Assembly (NCBI GenBank): GCA_937928405.1
Contig: CALFWZ010000113.1
Span: 1 to 64,000, forward strand
Length of the DNA stretch: 64,000 nt
Source: an uncultured Saprospiraceae bacterium
Lineage (GTDB): Bacteria; Bacteroidota; Bacteroidia; Chitinophagales; Saprospiraceae
Direction: 5' to 3'
Shown: in pieces, positions 35,964-43,246 of the stretch
How the letters are laid out: each line of letters begins with the position of its first letter
Position numbering within the stretch: the first letter of the stretch is position 1
Position numbers and translations under genes: made by a program
The notes under the pieces: generated by a model
Databases searched by the model: none
What the model was told of the DNA's origin: nothing
Seen by the model: only the letters and a program-made list of their open reading frames with translations

Positions 35964-37190
35964 ATGGATCATTATTCCCTTTTTGAACTCAACGAATACA
36001 TACGTAGAATTGTCGCTCTTAACTTTCCGTTAGGGCTTTGGATCTCTTGTGAAATTGCTCAGGTAAACGAGTCCAATGGTCATTATTATTTTAATTTGAT
36101 TGAAAAAAATGAGACGGACGGTGCCATTATTGCGCAGTCAGAAGCGGTCATGTGGCAACGCAGTTATCGGAGTTTGCGAAGAAAAATCGGGAAGACGATG
36201 GACGATCTTTTACAGAATGGAATTACCGTTTTGCTTAAAGTTACAGTCGATTTTCACGAACGCTATGGCCTCAAATTGACCATTGAAGATATTGATCCCG
36301 TTTATACCATCGGTAAACTAGAACAACAGCGTCGCGAAACAATCGCTACTTTGCAGCATCTAGGCCTCCTTACACCGAATCGAGCACTACCTTTACCTAA
36401 TGTTATCCAACGCATTGCAGTCATTAGTTCTGCCTCGGCTGCGGGATATAAAGATTATGTGGAACAATTAACCCAAAATGCTTATGGCTATAAATTTCAT
36501 AACACCCTGCTGCCCGCTGCGGTGCAAGGACAAAACGCGGTAGCTGAAATCACTAATCAACTAGAAAAAATAGCTTTACGTCCAGATCGCTATGACTGTG
36601 TGGTGTTGGTGCGGGGTGGAGGGGCCCGACTAGATTTAATGGCTTTTGATCAATTAGCACTTTGTGAAAAAATTGCGGAATGCCCACTCCCTGTCTTAGC
36701 AGGCATTGGACATGAGGTGGATGAAACGGTTACGGATTTGGTTGCCAATAAAAGTTTAAAAACACCAACGGCTGTGGCCGCTTTTATTATTGAACATAAC
36801 CTACATTTTGAAAGCGAATTGATTGATATTGGTCATTGGATTCAACAAACCATCGGTGATCGTCTAACTACTCAGGAACAACAGCTTAGAGAATACGAAC
36901 AGATACTAAGCATTCAGCCACAAAATTTGTTATTACAAAATACACGAATGCTCGACTATCTAGCGGAAGAGTTACCTCGGTTGATTACTCAACAAGTAGG
37001 GCATGCTAGCCGGGAATTGAATCAGATCGAACAGGTGGTTGGCTTGTTAGATCCAGCCGCAGTTTTGGCGCGTGGCTACTCGTTGACCATGAAAAATGGG
37101 AAATTAATTCGGTCGGGAAAAGAAGTTAAAAAAGGAGATCGGTTGCGAACAAGATTTAAGGATGGAGAAAGAGACAGTGTGGTGGAATAA
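35964..37190 (+). CDS. xseA: exodeoxyribonuclease VII large subunit
   Basis: The 408-residue catalytic subunit of ExoVII, a single-strand-specific exonuclease of mismatch and damage repair. An N-terminal OB-fold (about 1-105: LGLWISCEIAQVNESNGHYYFNLIEK) is followed by the catalytic domain with IAVISSASAAGYKDY, VVLVRGGGARLDLMAFD, AGIGHEVDETVTDLVA and KTPTAVAAF, all diagnostic. A coiled-coil region and GYSLTMKNGKLI end the protein. The small subunit gene xseB, often next to xseA, is not found downstream. A TATCTTTA motif lies five bases before the ATG. Confidence 0.95.
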   Translation: MDHYSLFELNEYIRRIVALNFPLGLWISCEIAQVNESNGHYYFNLIEKNETDGAIIAQSEAVMWQRSYRSLRRKIGKTMDDLLQNGITVLLKVTVDFHERYGLKLTIEDIDPVYTIGKLEQQRRETIATLQHLGLLTPNRALPLPNVIQRIAVISSASAAGYKDYVEQLTQNAYGYKFHNTLLPAAVQGQNAVAEITNQLEKIALRPDRYDCVVLVRGGGARLDLMAFDQLALCEKIAECPLPVLAGIGHEVDETVTDLVANKSLKTPTAVAAFIIEHNLHFESELIDIGHWIQQTIGDRLTTQEQQLREYEQILSIQPQNLLLQNTRMLDYLAEELPRLITQQVGHASRELNQIEQVVGLLDPAAVLARGYSLTMKNGKLIRSGKEVKKGDRLRTRFKDGERDSVVE

Positions 37191-37329
37191 ATAGAAGGTG
37201 CTAGATTCAGCTTACCATAAATTAACTTACTTAACAAAAGAATAATTTATTAGGTAATTATTCTCAGTAAGAGTGTGAAATTTTTCTTATATTTAGAGGA
37301 CTATTATTTAACCCTTTAAATTATTTCAT

Positions 37330-37530
37330 ATGAATCAGAAGACAAATGGTCAAGAGGTGCAACCCTTGTTGACAAAAAAAGTGAAAAATGCTTTTAAAGA
37401 TTTTAATTCATTGACCCGGGAACAGCAATCTGCTGTGATGGGAGGTCTCCGTGGCTCTTTTCAAGATAATGGAATAGGAGAAGACTTTCTTCCAAATAAT
37501 GGACTTCCAGTAGCACCTGTTGGTCCGTAA
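37330..37530 (+). CDS. double-glycine-type precursor-like peptide
   Basis: A 66-residue peptide with a leader-like N-terminal part (1-39) rich in lysine and glutamine, an amphipathic segment (VKNAFKDFNSLTREQQSAVM) and a Gly-Gly at 38-39 where bacteriocin and RiPP leaders are cleaved by C39 peptidases. The 27-residue tail (40-66) has no cysteine, contains several Gly, Pro and Asn, and ends LPVAPVGP. Downstream come a hairpin terminator, a second small peptide gene and a methyltransferase-fold enzyme. No transporter or protease gene lies nearby. It could also be an unrelated small protein; I judge a modified-peptide precursor most likely. Confidence 0.6.
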   Translation: MNQKTNGQEVQPLLTKKVKNAFKDFNSLTREQQSAVMGGLRGSFQDNGIGEDFLPNNGLPVAPVGP

Positions 37531-37561
37531 GAAAAAAATAATTGAAGATACTTTTAATTTA

Positions 37562-37606
37562 AAGGGCTTGTTATATATTTCTTAAATATAAACAAGCCTT
37601 TTTTCA
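37562..37606 (+). terminator. hairpin terminator or attenuator between the two small peptide genes
   Basis: GGCTTGTT pairs with AACAAGCC, extended by TATATTT/AAATATA across a short loop, and is followed by TTTTTT. The stem is about 16 bp. It would end most transcripts after the first peptide and allow lower read-through into the second peptide and the methyltransferase, a usual arrangement in RiPP operons. Confidence 0.8.
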
Positions 37607-37616
37607 ATAAATAAAT

Positions 37617-37784
37617 ATGAGTGACGCTAAAAAAGAAAATACTAATTATTCTGAGGCTGAATTAAAAATGATCGAAATGATTAGAGAAAAGGCTAAAGAA
37701 GACATTGACTTTCGAGAAAGATTATTGAATAACCCGGAAGAAGCATTAAAAGAATTTTCAGCATACGAAAACGAAGAGGAGTGA
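37617..37784 (+). CDS. short peptide with NHLP/LigA-like helix
   Basis: A 55-residue acidic peptide (ends ENEEE). The middle, KAKEDIDFRERLLNNPEEAL, matches the pattern of nitrile-hydratase-like leader peptides and of the borosin-binding helix in split borosin precursors: D..F....L.NPE.A(L/V). Almost nothing follows the helix (SAYENEEE), so by itself it lacks an obvious core. The stop codon TGA lies inside the GTGA that starts the methyltransferase gene, so translation is coupled. It may be a recognition peptide that presents another substrate, or a precursor whose modified part is the acidic tail. Confidence 0.65.
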   Translation: MSDAKKENTNYSEAELKMIEMIREKAKEDIDFRERLLNNPEEALKEFSAYENEEE

Positions 37785-38563
37785 GTAAAATATATCTAGT
37801 TGGTTTAGGCGTAAAGGCAAGTATCCAGATTACTTTAGAAGCAATTCAAGCAATTAAGCGAGCAGACAAGGTTTATACGATTCATAGTAGTGCTGAATTT
37901 AAGCAGGATATCAAAAAGAAATATAATGATCACCTAATTGATTGTGCCAGCTTTTTTGAAGGAGAAAAAGAACGAGCGCAAGTGTTTAGGAAAATTGCTA
38001 AAACCATCATTAAAGAAGCGATTGATAATGAAAATATAAAGATTGCTTTTGCAGTGATGGGTAACCCACTATTTTTAGTTTCTGCTTGTGAATATTTGAT
38101 AGCAGCAGAAGAAGACTTTGGGATTTCTCTTGAGGTAATTTCTGGCGTTAGTACGTTTGATACCGTTTTATCAGATCTGAAAATAGATGTCGGTTATGGT
38201 GCTTCTATGTATGATGCTAGTTTATTTCTTAGTAACAATGTCATTCCTGTCACTAATATTCCTTTACTTTTATTTCAAATTGCTACTATAAATAATACTG
38301 TTTTAAATAAAGGAAATATTCCCACCAATATTCTACAACCGCTAATTGAGAAATTGATATTGCATTATGGAGCAGCACATGAAGTTATTTTTGTGACGTC
38401 AAGTATTCACATATTTATGACCCCTAAAAAAATAAAAATTAAACTGAAAGATATTTTAGCTTCAAATGAAGTTACGCTGTTTGACAGACCTACTTTGTAT
38501 GTACCTCCTTTGAAAGAGCTTTATAAAGTAGAAGGGAATTATAGAATCAATGCTTTAGATTAG
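37781..38563 (+). CDS. tetrapyrrole-methylase-fold enzyme, borosin-type alpha-N-methyltransferase-like
   Basis: A 260-residue enzyme starting at a GTG (SKIYLVGLG). The fold is the tetrapyrrole methylase (CbiF/YabN) type: N-terminal GLG, FAVMGNPLFLVSACEYL (about 90-106) and EVISGVSTFDTVLSDLKID (about 118-136). These align with the GHPGVF and PGVSAEDCLFADLGID blocks I recall from the borosin enzymes OphMA and SonM. The segment FFEGEKERAQVF (58-69) aligns with the helix that bears the catalytic arginine of OphMA (R72, here R65), with Phe in place of the flanking tyrosines. It would methylate backbone amides of a peptide using SAM. No corrin or haem genes are near, arguing against a cobalamin role. 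Confidence 0.72.
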   Translation: MSKIYLVGLGVKASIQITLEAIQAIKRADKVYTIHSSAEFKQDIKKKYNDHLIDCASFFEGEKERAQVFRKIAKTIIKEAIDNENIKIAFAVMGNPLFLVSACEYLIAAEEDFGISLEVISGVSTFDTVLSDLKIDVGYGASMYDASLFLSNNVIPVTNIPLLLFQIATINNTVLNKGNIPTNILQPLIEKLILHYGAAHEVIFVTSSIHIFMTPKKIKIKLKDILASNEVTLFDRPTLYVPPLKELYKVEGNYRINALD

Positions 38564-38568
38564 AAAAA

Positions 38569-38606
38569 TGAATATTGAATGTTGAATATTCAACATTCAA
38601 TATTCA
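38569..38606. repeat. perfect 38-bp palindrome
   Basis: The left half TGAATATTGAATGTTGAAT (38569-38587) is the exact reverse complement of the right half (38588-38606). It fills the 49-bp gap between two convergent genes, so it may act as a bidirectional terminator. It shares its outer word TGAATATTGAAT with the stem inside the MITE-like element at 1526-1562. Confidence 0.9.
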
Positions 38607-38612
38607 ACAACT

Positions 38613-39212
38613 CTAATACTTATGTTTACCTCGACTCCAGCCTTTCACACCTAAAAACTTCACACCATCCGCTGCTGCTGGCTCTTCCAATTGTGTTCCC
38701 ATACTATCGTTCCAGCGATTAAGGTAACCAAATAATGCGACGACACCTAGAATCTCCACGATCTCTCCCTCGTCCCAATGCTTGCGAAGGTTATCTGCGA
38801 TCTCATCCGTCACGGCATTCGGAATAGTAGAAGCCGCAATCGCAAAATCAAAAACTACTCGTTCCGCATCTGTAAAAGCAGGATAGGTTTTATACTCCCA
38901 GATATGATTGATTTTATCTTGTTCAGAACCGTATCGTTCTGCTGCTCGAATCGCATGCGCTTCACAATATCGACATCCTGCCGTCATACTAGATAAGTAC
39001 GCTAGTAATCTTTTTAGACCACTTGTCACACGTCCTTTGTTTTCCATCACCGCCTTATTCATTTCCATAAAAGCATAAGCAATCCGCGGACGGTGCATCA
39101 TGGTAAATAAACTATTAGGCGTAAAGCCCAACGTCTCTTGATAAAAATCTGCCATCTCCGCAGTTTCCTTATTCGCATTGCGATCCAATGGAGATACTAA
39201 TGGTTTTTTCAT
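38613..39212 (-). CDS. AhpD-like carboxymuconolactone decarboxylase family protein
   Basis: A 199-residue helical protein of the AhpD/CMD superfamily. The redox motif is CRYCEAH (C80, C83, H86), the arrangement of peroxidase-related AhpD proteins, preceded by SGLKRLLAYLSSMTAG. Length fits the 'peroxidase-related enzyme' subfamily. It probably reduces peroxides or disulfides; the electron donor is unknown. Stands alone, convergent with the methyltransferase-fold gene. Confidence 0.88.
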   Translation of the reverse strand: MKKPLVSPLDRNANKETAEMADFYQETLGFTPNSLFTMMHRPRIAYAFMEMNKAVMENKGRVTSGLKRLLAYLSSMTAGCRYCEAHAIRAAERYGSEQDKINHIWEYKTYPAFTDAERVVFDFAIAASTIPNAVTDEIADNLRKHWDEGEIVEILGVVALFGYLNRWNDSMGTQLEEPAAADGVKFLGVKGWSRGKHKY

Positions 39213-39260
39213 TATTTAGTTATTTTTTATTTTTAAATGCTATGGTGTTTTTTTGTTGAA

Positions 39261-39310
39261 CCTGCCTTTGCCGGCAGGCAGGTCGTTGAACTGTTGATTT
39301 GTTGATTTGA
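39261..39310. repeat. composite repeat, inverted copy: CCTGCC/GGCAGG plus GATTTGTT octamers
   Basis: CCTGCC-TTTG-CCGGCAGGCAGG (39261-39282) is followed by two tandem copies of a GATTTGTT-like octamer, the reverse complement of the AACAAATC unit at 23499. It lies in the 236-bp gap between the AhpD-like and gamma-glutamyltransferase genes. Confidence 0.75.
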
Positions 39311-39448
39311 AAATCAACATAACTCCCAAATCAGAGTCGTCTGGTTGAATCGTCACCGAGGCTAAAACCATCTGTTTTTTTTTATTTTTTTAGATTGAAA
39401 ATAAAGATGTTAACCAACAATCCACACATAAAAAAATCAAACAATCCA

Positions 39449-41158
39449 CTAAAGCCCCCTCGCATCATCATCCCCTCTCACATCCGCCGCTCCTTCCCAG
39501 CGACCATCTGCTCTTTTCATAATGGCTTCCACGCGGCCAAAATTACTCCTTTGTTTTAGGTTGTGTCCTTTTTCGATTAGATTTTTTTTAACACTAGGAG
39601 ACAGTTGTACTAGTTCATCCAGGTAAATAAGATCTGGTTTCCATTGATGATGAAAACGACCCAAGCTGACAGCCTCTGGAAGTGATTTGTCAAATTCAAT
39701 GACGTTAAGAATGGTTTGGAATACCGAAGTAATAATTGTGGAGCCACCGGGCGTTCCAACCAACATAAAGACCTCATTATCTTTTGTGACGATCGTGGGA
39801 GTCATCGAACTAAGCATTCGTTTTCCTGGTTCAATGGCATTGGCTTCGTTACCAATTAAACCATACATATTAGGAGTGCCCGGCTTGGCCGAAAAATCAT
39901 CCATTTCATTATTTAAAATAAAACCAGCTCCACTAACTACTGTTCTTGAGCCATAAGGTCCATTGAGGGTAGTGGTCAAAGAAACAGCATTGCCCGCCGC
40001 ATCGACTACACAAAAATGCGTGGTTTCTTCACTTTCCACCGGAGTGACCAAGCCAGCGCCAATTAATTCACTATCGTTGGCTCGGTTAGGATCAAAATCG
40101 GCCATCCTAGTTTTTAAGTATGCTTTATCTAATAAAGAACGAATAGGAACAGGAACAAAGTCGCCATCTCCTAGATAGGTTGCTCTATCGGCATAAACAC
40201 GGCGCTCCGCTTCGGCCATTAAGTGAATTGATTCAGCAGATTGGAATCCATATTTACGGAGCGGGTAGGGTTCTACCATTTTTAATAACTGAGACAACGC
40301 CAATCCTCCACTAGAAGGCGGTGGCATGGAGATTACTTTATAGTCTTTATAATCACTAACCAATGGTTCTCGCCAAACAGCCTCGTAATTTTTTAAATCT
40401 TCTAGAGAAATGATGCCATTCCCAGCCTTCATTTCTGCGACGATCATGTCTGCCGTTGCTCCTTCATAAAAACCAGCTGCTCCATGGTCTCGAATGCGAG
40501 TCAGCGTATTGGCTAAGGCCGGTTGAACTAGTAAATCTCCAGCTTTCCACTCGGTGTCTTTTACAAAGGCGGGCGTGGTCGTATTAAATTTAATGAAAGC
40601 TTCTCGGTTTCGGTTGAGTCCATTTGCTTGTTTTTCTGTTACTGCGAATCCATCACGTGCGAGCGCAATGGCCGGATCAATTAATACTTGGAAATCCTTT
40701 AATTTACTATAACGCTCAAAGGCGGCTTGCATACCTGCTACGCTTCCTGGAACTCCTGGAGCCAAATGTCCATCTATACTGAGTCGAGGAATTACGTCCT
40801 TATTTGCATCTAGATACATGTCTCTACTAGCAGCACTAGGAGCTTTTTCTCGAAAATCTAACGTATTGGTTATTCCATCAGACATTCTTACCACCATAAA
40901 GCCGCCGCCACCGATATTGCCGGCTACTGGAAGCACAACGGCTAGCGCATATTGTACGGCAATAGCCGCATCAACAGCATTTCCACCTTTTTTTAAAATT
41001 TTTAGACCAATTTCAGAAGCCAAGGGATGAGCAGTTACCACCATCGCTTGGTCTGCAATCGCAGATTTTTGCAGCTGATAAGTGAATGGAGTCTTCGTTT
41101 TACAACTAATAACGGTTGTAATTAAAAAAATATATAATAATTTTATATTTATTGACAT
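39449..41158 (-). CDS. ggt: gamma-glutamyltransferase
   Basis: A 569-residue Ntn hydrolase that cleaves gamma-glutamyl bonds, chiefly of glutathione, in the periplasm. The N-terminus (ITTVISCKTK, Cys19) looks like a lipoprotein signal. Family signatures are GGNAVDAAIAVQYALAVVLPVAGNIGGGGF (about 58-87) and the autocleavage site before TTHFCVVDAAGNAVSLTTTLN, with nucleophile Thr379, then GAGFILNNEMDDFS. Substrate loop LSSMTPTIV and the GTPGGSTIITSV segment are also present. The protein should self-cleave into large (about 360) and small (about 190) subunits. Confidence 0.96.
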   Translation of the reverse strand: MSINIKLLYIFLITTVISCKTKTPFTYQLQKSAIADQAMVVTAHPLASEIGLKILKKGGNAVDAAIAVQYALAVVLPVAGNIGGGGFMVVRMSDGITNTLDFREKAPSAASRDMYLDANKDVIPRLSIDGHLAPGVPGSVAGMQAAFERYSKLKDFQVLIDPAIALARDGFAVTEKQANGLNRNREAFIKFNTTTPAFVKDTEWKAGDLLVQPALANTLTRIRDHGAAGFYEGATADMIVAEMKAGNGIISLEDLKNYEAVWREPLVSDYKDYKVISMPPPSSGGLALSQLLKMVEPYPLRKYGFQSAESIHLMAEAERRVYADRATYLGDGDFVPVPIRSLLDKAYLKTRMADFDPNRANDSELIGAGLVTPVESEETTHFCVVDAAGNAVSLTTTLNGPYGSRTVVSGAGFILNNEMDDFSAKPGTPNMYGLIGNEANAIEPGKRMLSSMTPTIVTKDNEVFMLVGTPGGSTIITSVFQTILNVIEFDKSLPEAVSLGRFHHQWKPDLIYLDELVQLSPSVKKNLIEKGHNLKQRSNFGRVEAIMKRADGRWEGAADVRGDDDARGL

Positions 41159-41220
41159 ATTGGTACGGTAGTTGAAAGTAATATGAAAAATTAATATTTG
41201 TTTTATTTAATATTTATTTT

Positions 41221-41459
41221 TTGAAATATTTGTTTTTGGTATCATATTTGAAAGTATATAAAAACCTGAATATAAACCAATAATATAATTATTAAAATTT
41301 AATATTTTATTAATTATAAATAACAAAAACGCATTAGAACACGAAATTAACAAGTCGGCAGTACCACACACAAACACCTGTAGACTTTAAGAATTGGTTA
41401 TGTATTTTCATGGTTATGTTGTTGTGTCATCCCGAGTTTCGGCGATGACACTTTTTTTT
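41221..41459 (+). ncRNA. candidate small RNA with its own promoter and terminator
   Basis: No reading frame lies here, yet a promoter-like motif TTG (41221-41223), 19 bases, CATATTTG (41243-41250) is followed about 175 bases later by a strong intrinsic terminator: GTGTCATC (41424-41431) and GATGACAC (41444-41451) with an inner CCG/CGG stem and eight T residues. The T-run is only on the plus strand, so the terminator does not serve the leftward ggt gene. The transcript would be about 200 nt. The alternative is a leader or attenuator of the gene at 41575. Confidence 0.45.
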
Positions 41460-41574
41460 GTCTTAACTCGTTCTTATTAGAATAAATTCTAAATGATTTG
41501 AAATCAACAGATTATCAACAAATTGGAATTATATTTGTCCTTTTATAGACATCAATCCTTAAAATACTACGATA

Positions 41575-41961
41575 ATGAAAAAACTCATTCTTCCTCTTCT
41601 TTTGCTGGTATCGACTATTTCTTTCGGACAAGTCTACGTTGGCAAGTCTGATATTAACACGCGTCACCTGCAATATATTGAGATTTGGGATAAACCCATA
41701 AAATCTATCGGAAAGTCTTATGCTTTAGTAGATTATGGTCAGATGTCTGATGATGAAAATAAAACTAGCTGGACTATTTCTAATCGCAATGGTGCGCCAT
41801 TGGAATTTAACGGAATTGTTGATGTACTTAACTATATGTATCGCAATGGTTGGGAAATCATGCACAACAAAACTACAGATGGTTATGAGTCTTATTTGAT
41901 GAAAAGAAGAGCTGGTTATATCGCTCCAGATGTTGGAATTTCAAAAATTGAAAAAGAGTAG
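41575..41961 (+). CDS. secreted hypothetical protein
   Basis: A 128-residue protein with a clear signal peptide (1-19, ending TISFGQ). The mature part has VYVGKSDINTRHLQYIEIWD, then a small alpha/beta domain (about 45-112: NRNGAPLEFNGIVDVLNYMYRNGWEIMHN ... SYLMKRR, here described as positions and not one motif). Similar small periplasmic proteins occur in Bacteroidota; I know of no function. Stands alone behind the orphan terminator at 41424. Confidence 0.72.
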   Translation: MKKLILPLLLLVSTISFGQVYVGKSDINTRHLQYIEIWDKPIKSIGKSYALVDYGQMSDDENKTSWTISNRNGAPLEFNGIVDVLNYMYRNGWEIMHNKTTDGYESYLMKRRAGYIAPDVGISKIEKE

Positions 41962-41994
41962 GGTAGTTAGAATACCCATCATTCATATATTTCC

Positions 41995-42068
41995 TTGGTC
42001 GAAATCAAATACACTGTGCAATAAAGTATCATACTGTATACAAATTTGCTGAGTTTGATTTCGACCAA
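41995..42068. repeat. 15-bp perfect inverted repeat around a 44-base loop
   Basis: TTGGTCGAAATCAAA (41995-42009) and TTTGATTTCGACCAA (42054-42068). It begins 34 bases after the stop of the 41575 gene and may be a 3'-end hairpin or a tiny mobile-element remnant. The rest of the 378-bp gap to 42340 has a small hairpin (AGTTGATGCTCAACT) and a -7-like TACTTTTG around 42302. Confidence 0.7.
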
Positions 42069-42339
42069 CTTATTTCTTGACGATCAGTTGATGCTCAACT
42101 CGTCCATCTTGCTATTCTAGCAATACGGGTATGAATCTCAGATCTTAGATTTCCAATCCCAATCGATACACTATTCCAAGGTATCATCTTTTCCTTTTAT
42201 TAAAATTTACTTAGATTACCCTGTATCTAATACACAGTGTATTTAACTTTGAACCTTCAAGGTCCTAGACGGGTTATAAAAAGGTATATAGATTTTTTGT
42301 TTACTTTTGTTTGCCCCTCCATTTTTCCTAAAGTTTTAT

Positions 42340-43182
42340 ATGATGAAGAACTATCTTCCTCGCATCGTTGGTACGTATTACAATTTACTTGGGCTGATTG
42401 CTCGAGAAAAGGCTACTCAAAAAGCGTTTGACCTTTTTAGTCAACCCAAAATAGGTCGTTTGACACCAATGGATCAAGTATTTTTAAGTACTGCTGAGCG
42501 GGAACAAATGCTCATTTCTGCTAGTGGACAGGTAAAAGCCTATGAGTGGAACACAAAAGGAGTGAAAACCATTCTTTTGTTGCACGGATGGGAATCCAAC
42601 TCCGCTCGTTGGGCAAAATTAATTCGACTGCTGGTACAAGATGGTCACCACGTTGTTGCCATCGATGCACCCGCACACGGAGGATCAGAAGGAACTCATT
42701 TTAACATGATGCTTTATGGAGATTTTATCGATGTAGCTCATCGAGCGTTTCAGCCTTATTTTACGGTTGGACATTCTGTGGGCGGTGGTTCGTTAGCCTA
42801 CTATTTGTCTCATTATAATGGTCCAAAACCCGAGCGGATTGCGCTCTTGGGCGTCCCTTCTGAACTAGAACAAATGCTGCAATATTATGCTCGAATCATT
42901 GGGCTAGGTACTCGCAACGTACAGTCGCTTCGAGAGTATATTCTGCGTCACACAGGACGAGCCATCCGGTATTTTTCTGTTAAGAAATTTTGTAATAATA
43001 TAAAATTGCCAACCTTGATTGTTCACGATAGTGAAGACACAGTAGCTATGTTTAAAGACAGCGAAGCCTATCATAAAATAATCCCTGTCTCTGAATTGGT
43101 ACTGACGAATGGCTTAGGACATAGTTTGCAAGGCGCGGAAGTATATCAACGGATTAGAACTTTTTTTTCCACCGCCGCATAA
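42340..43182 (+). CDS. alpha/beta hydrolase
   Basis: A 280-residue cytoplasmic alpha/beta hydrolase. Marks: ILLLHGWESNSARW (oxyanion region), VVAIDAPAHGGSEG, nucleophile elbow TVGHSVGGGSLAYYL, acid in LIVHDSEDTVAMF and histidine in NGLGHSLQGAEVY. The frame opens at a TTG at 42307, but the ATG at 42340 (or 42343) precedes the conserved NYLPRIVGTYYNLLG start and is preferred. Substrate unknown, esterase or lipase type. Convergent with the M16 peptidase gene; a GC-rich imperfect hairpin lies between (43192-43219). Confidence 0.87.
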   Translation: MMKNYLPRIVGTYYNLLGLIAREKATQKAFDLFSQPKIGRLTPMDQVFLSTAEREQMLISASGQVKAYEWNTKGVKTILLLHGWESNSARWAKLIRLLVQDGHHVVAIDAPAHGGSEGTHFNMMLYGDFIDVAHRAFQPYFTVGHSVGGGSLAYYLSHYNGPKPERIALLGVPSELEQMLQYYARIIGLGTRNVQSLREYILRHTGRAIRYFSVKKFCNNIKLPTLIVHDSEDTVAMFKDSEAYHKIIPVSELVLTNGLGHSLQGAEVYQRIRTFFSTAA

Positions 43183-43246
43183 ATAAAGAGGACCGCTCCG
43201 TTTTAGCAGAGCAGCCCTCATGGATTGTTTAAATAAAGCTTGTCAG

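Noticed and set aside
37191-37329. xseB (exonuclease VII small subunit) after xseA
   Set aside because: The 139-base gap contains no frame of the required length; xseB must be elsewhere or absent.
37781-38563. cobalt-precorrin or uroporphyrinogen methyltransferase
   Set aside because: Same fold, but there are no other corrin or haem genes nearby, and the sequence blocks and the tightly coupled small peptide fit borosin-type enzymes better.
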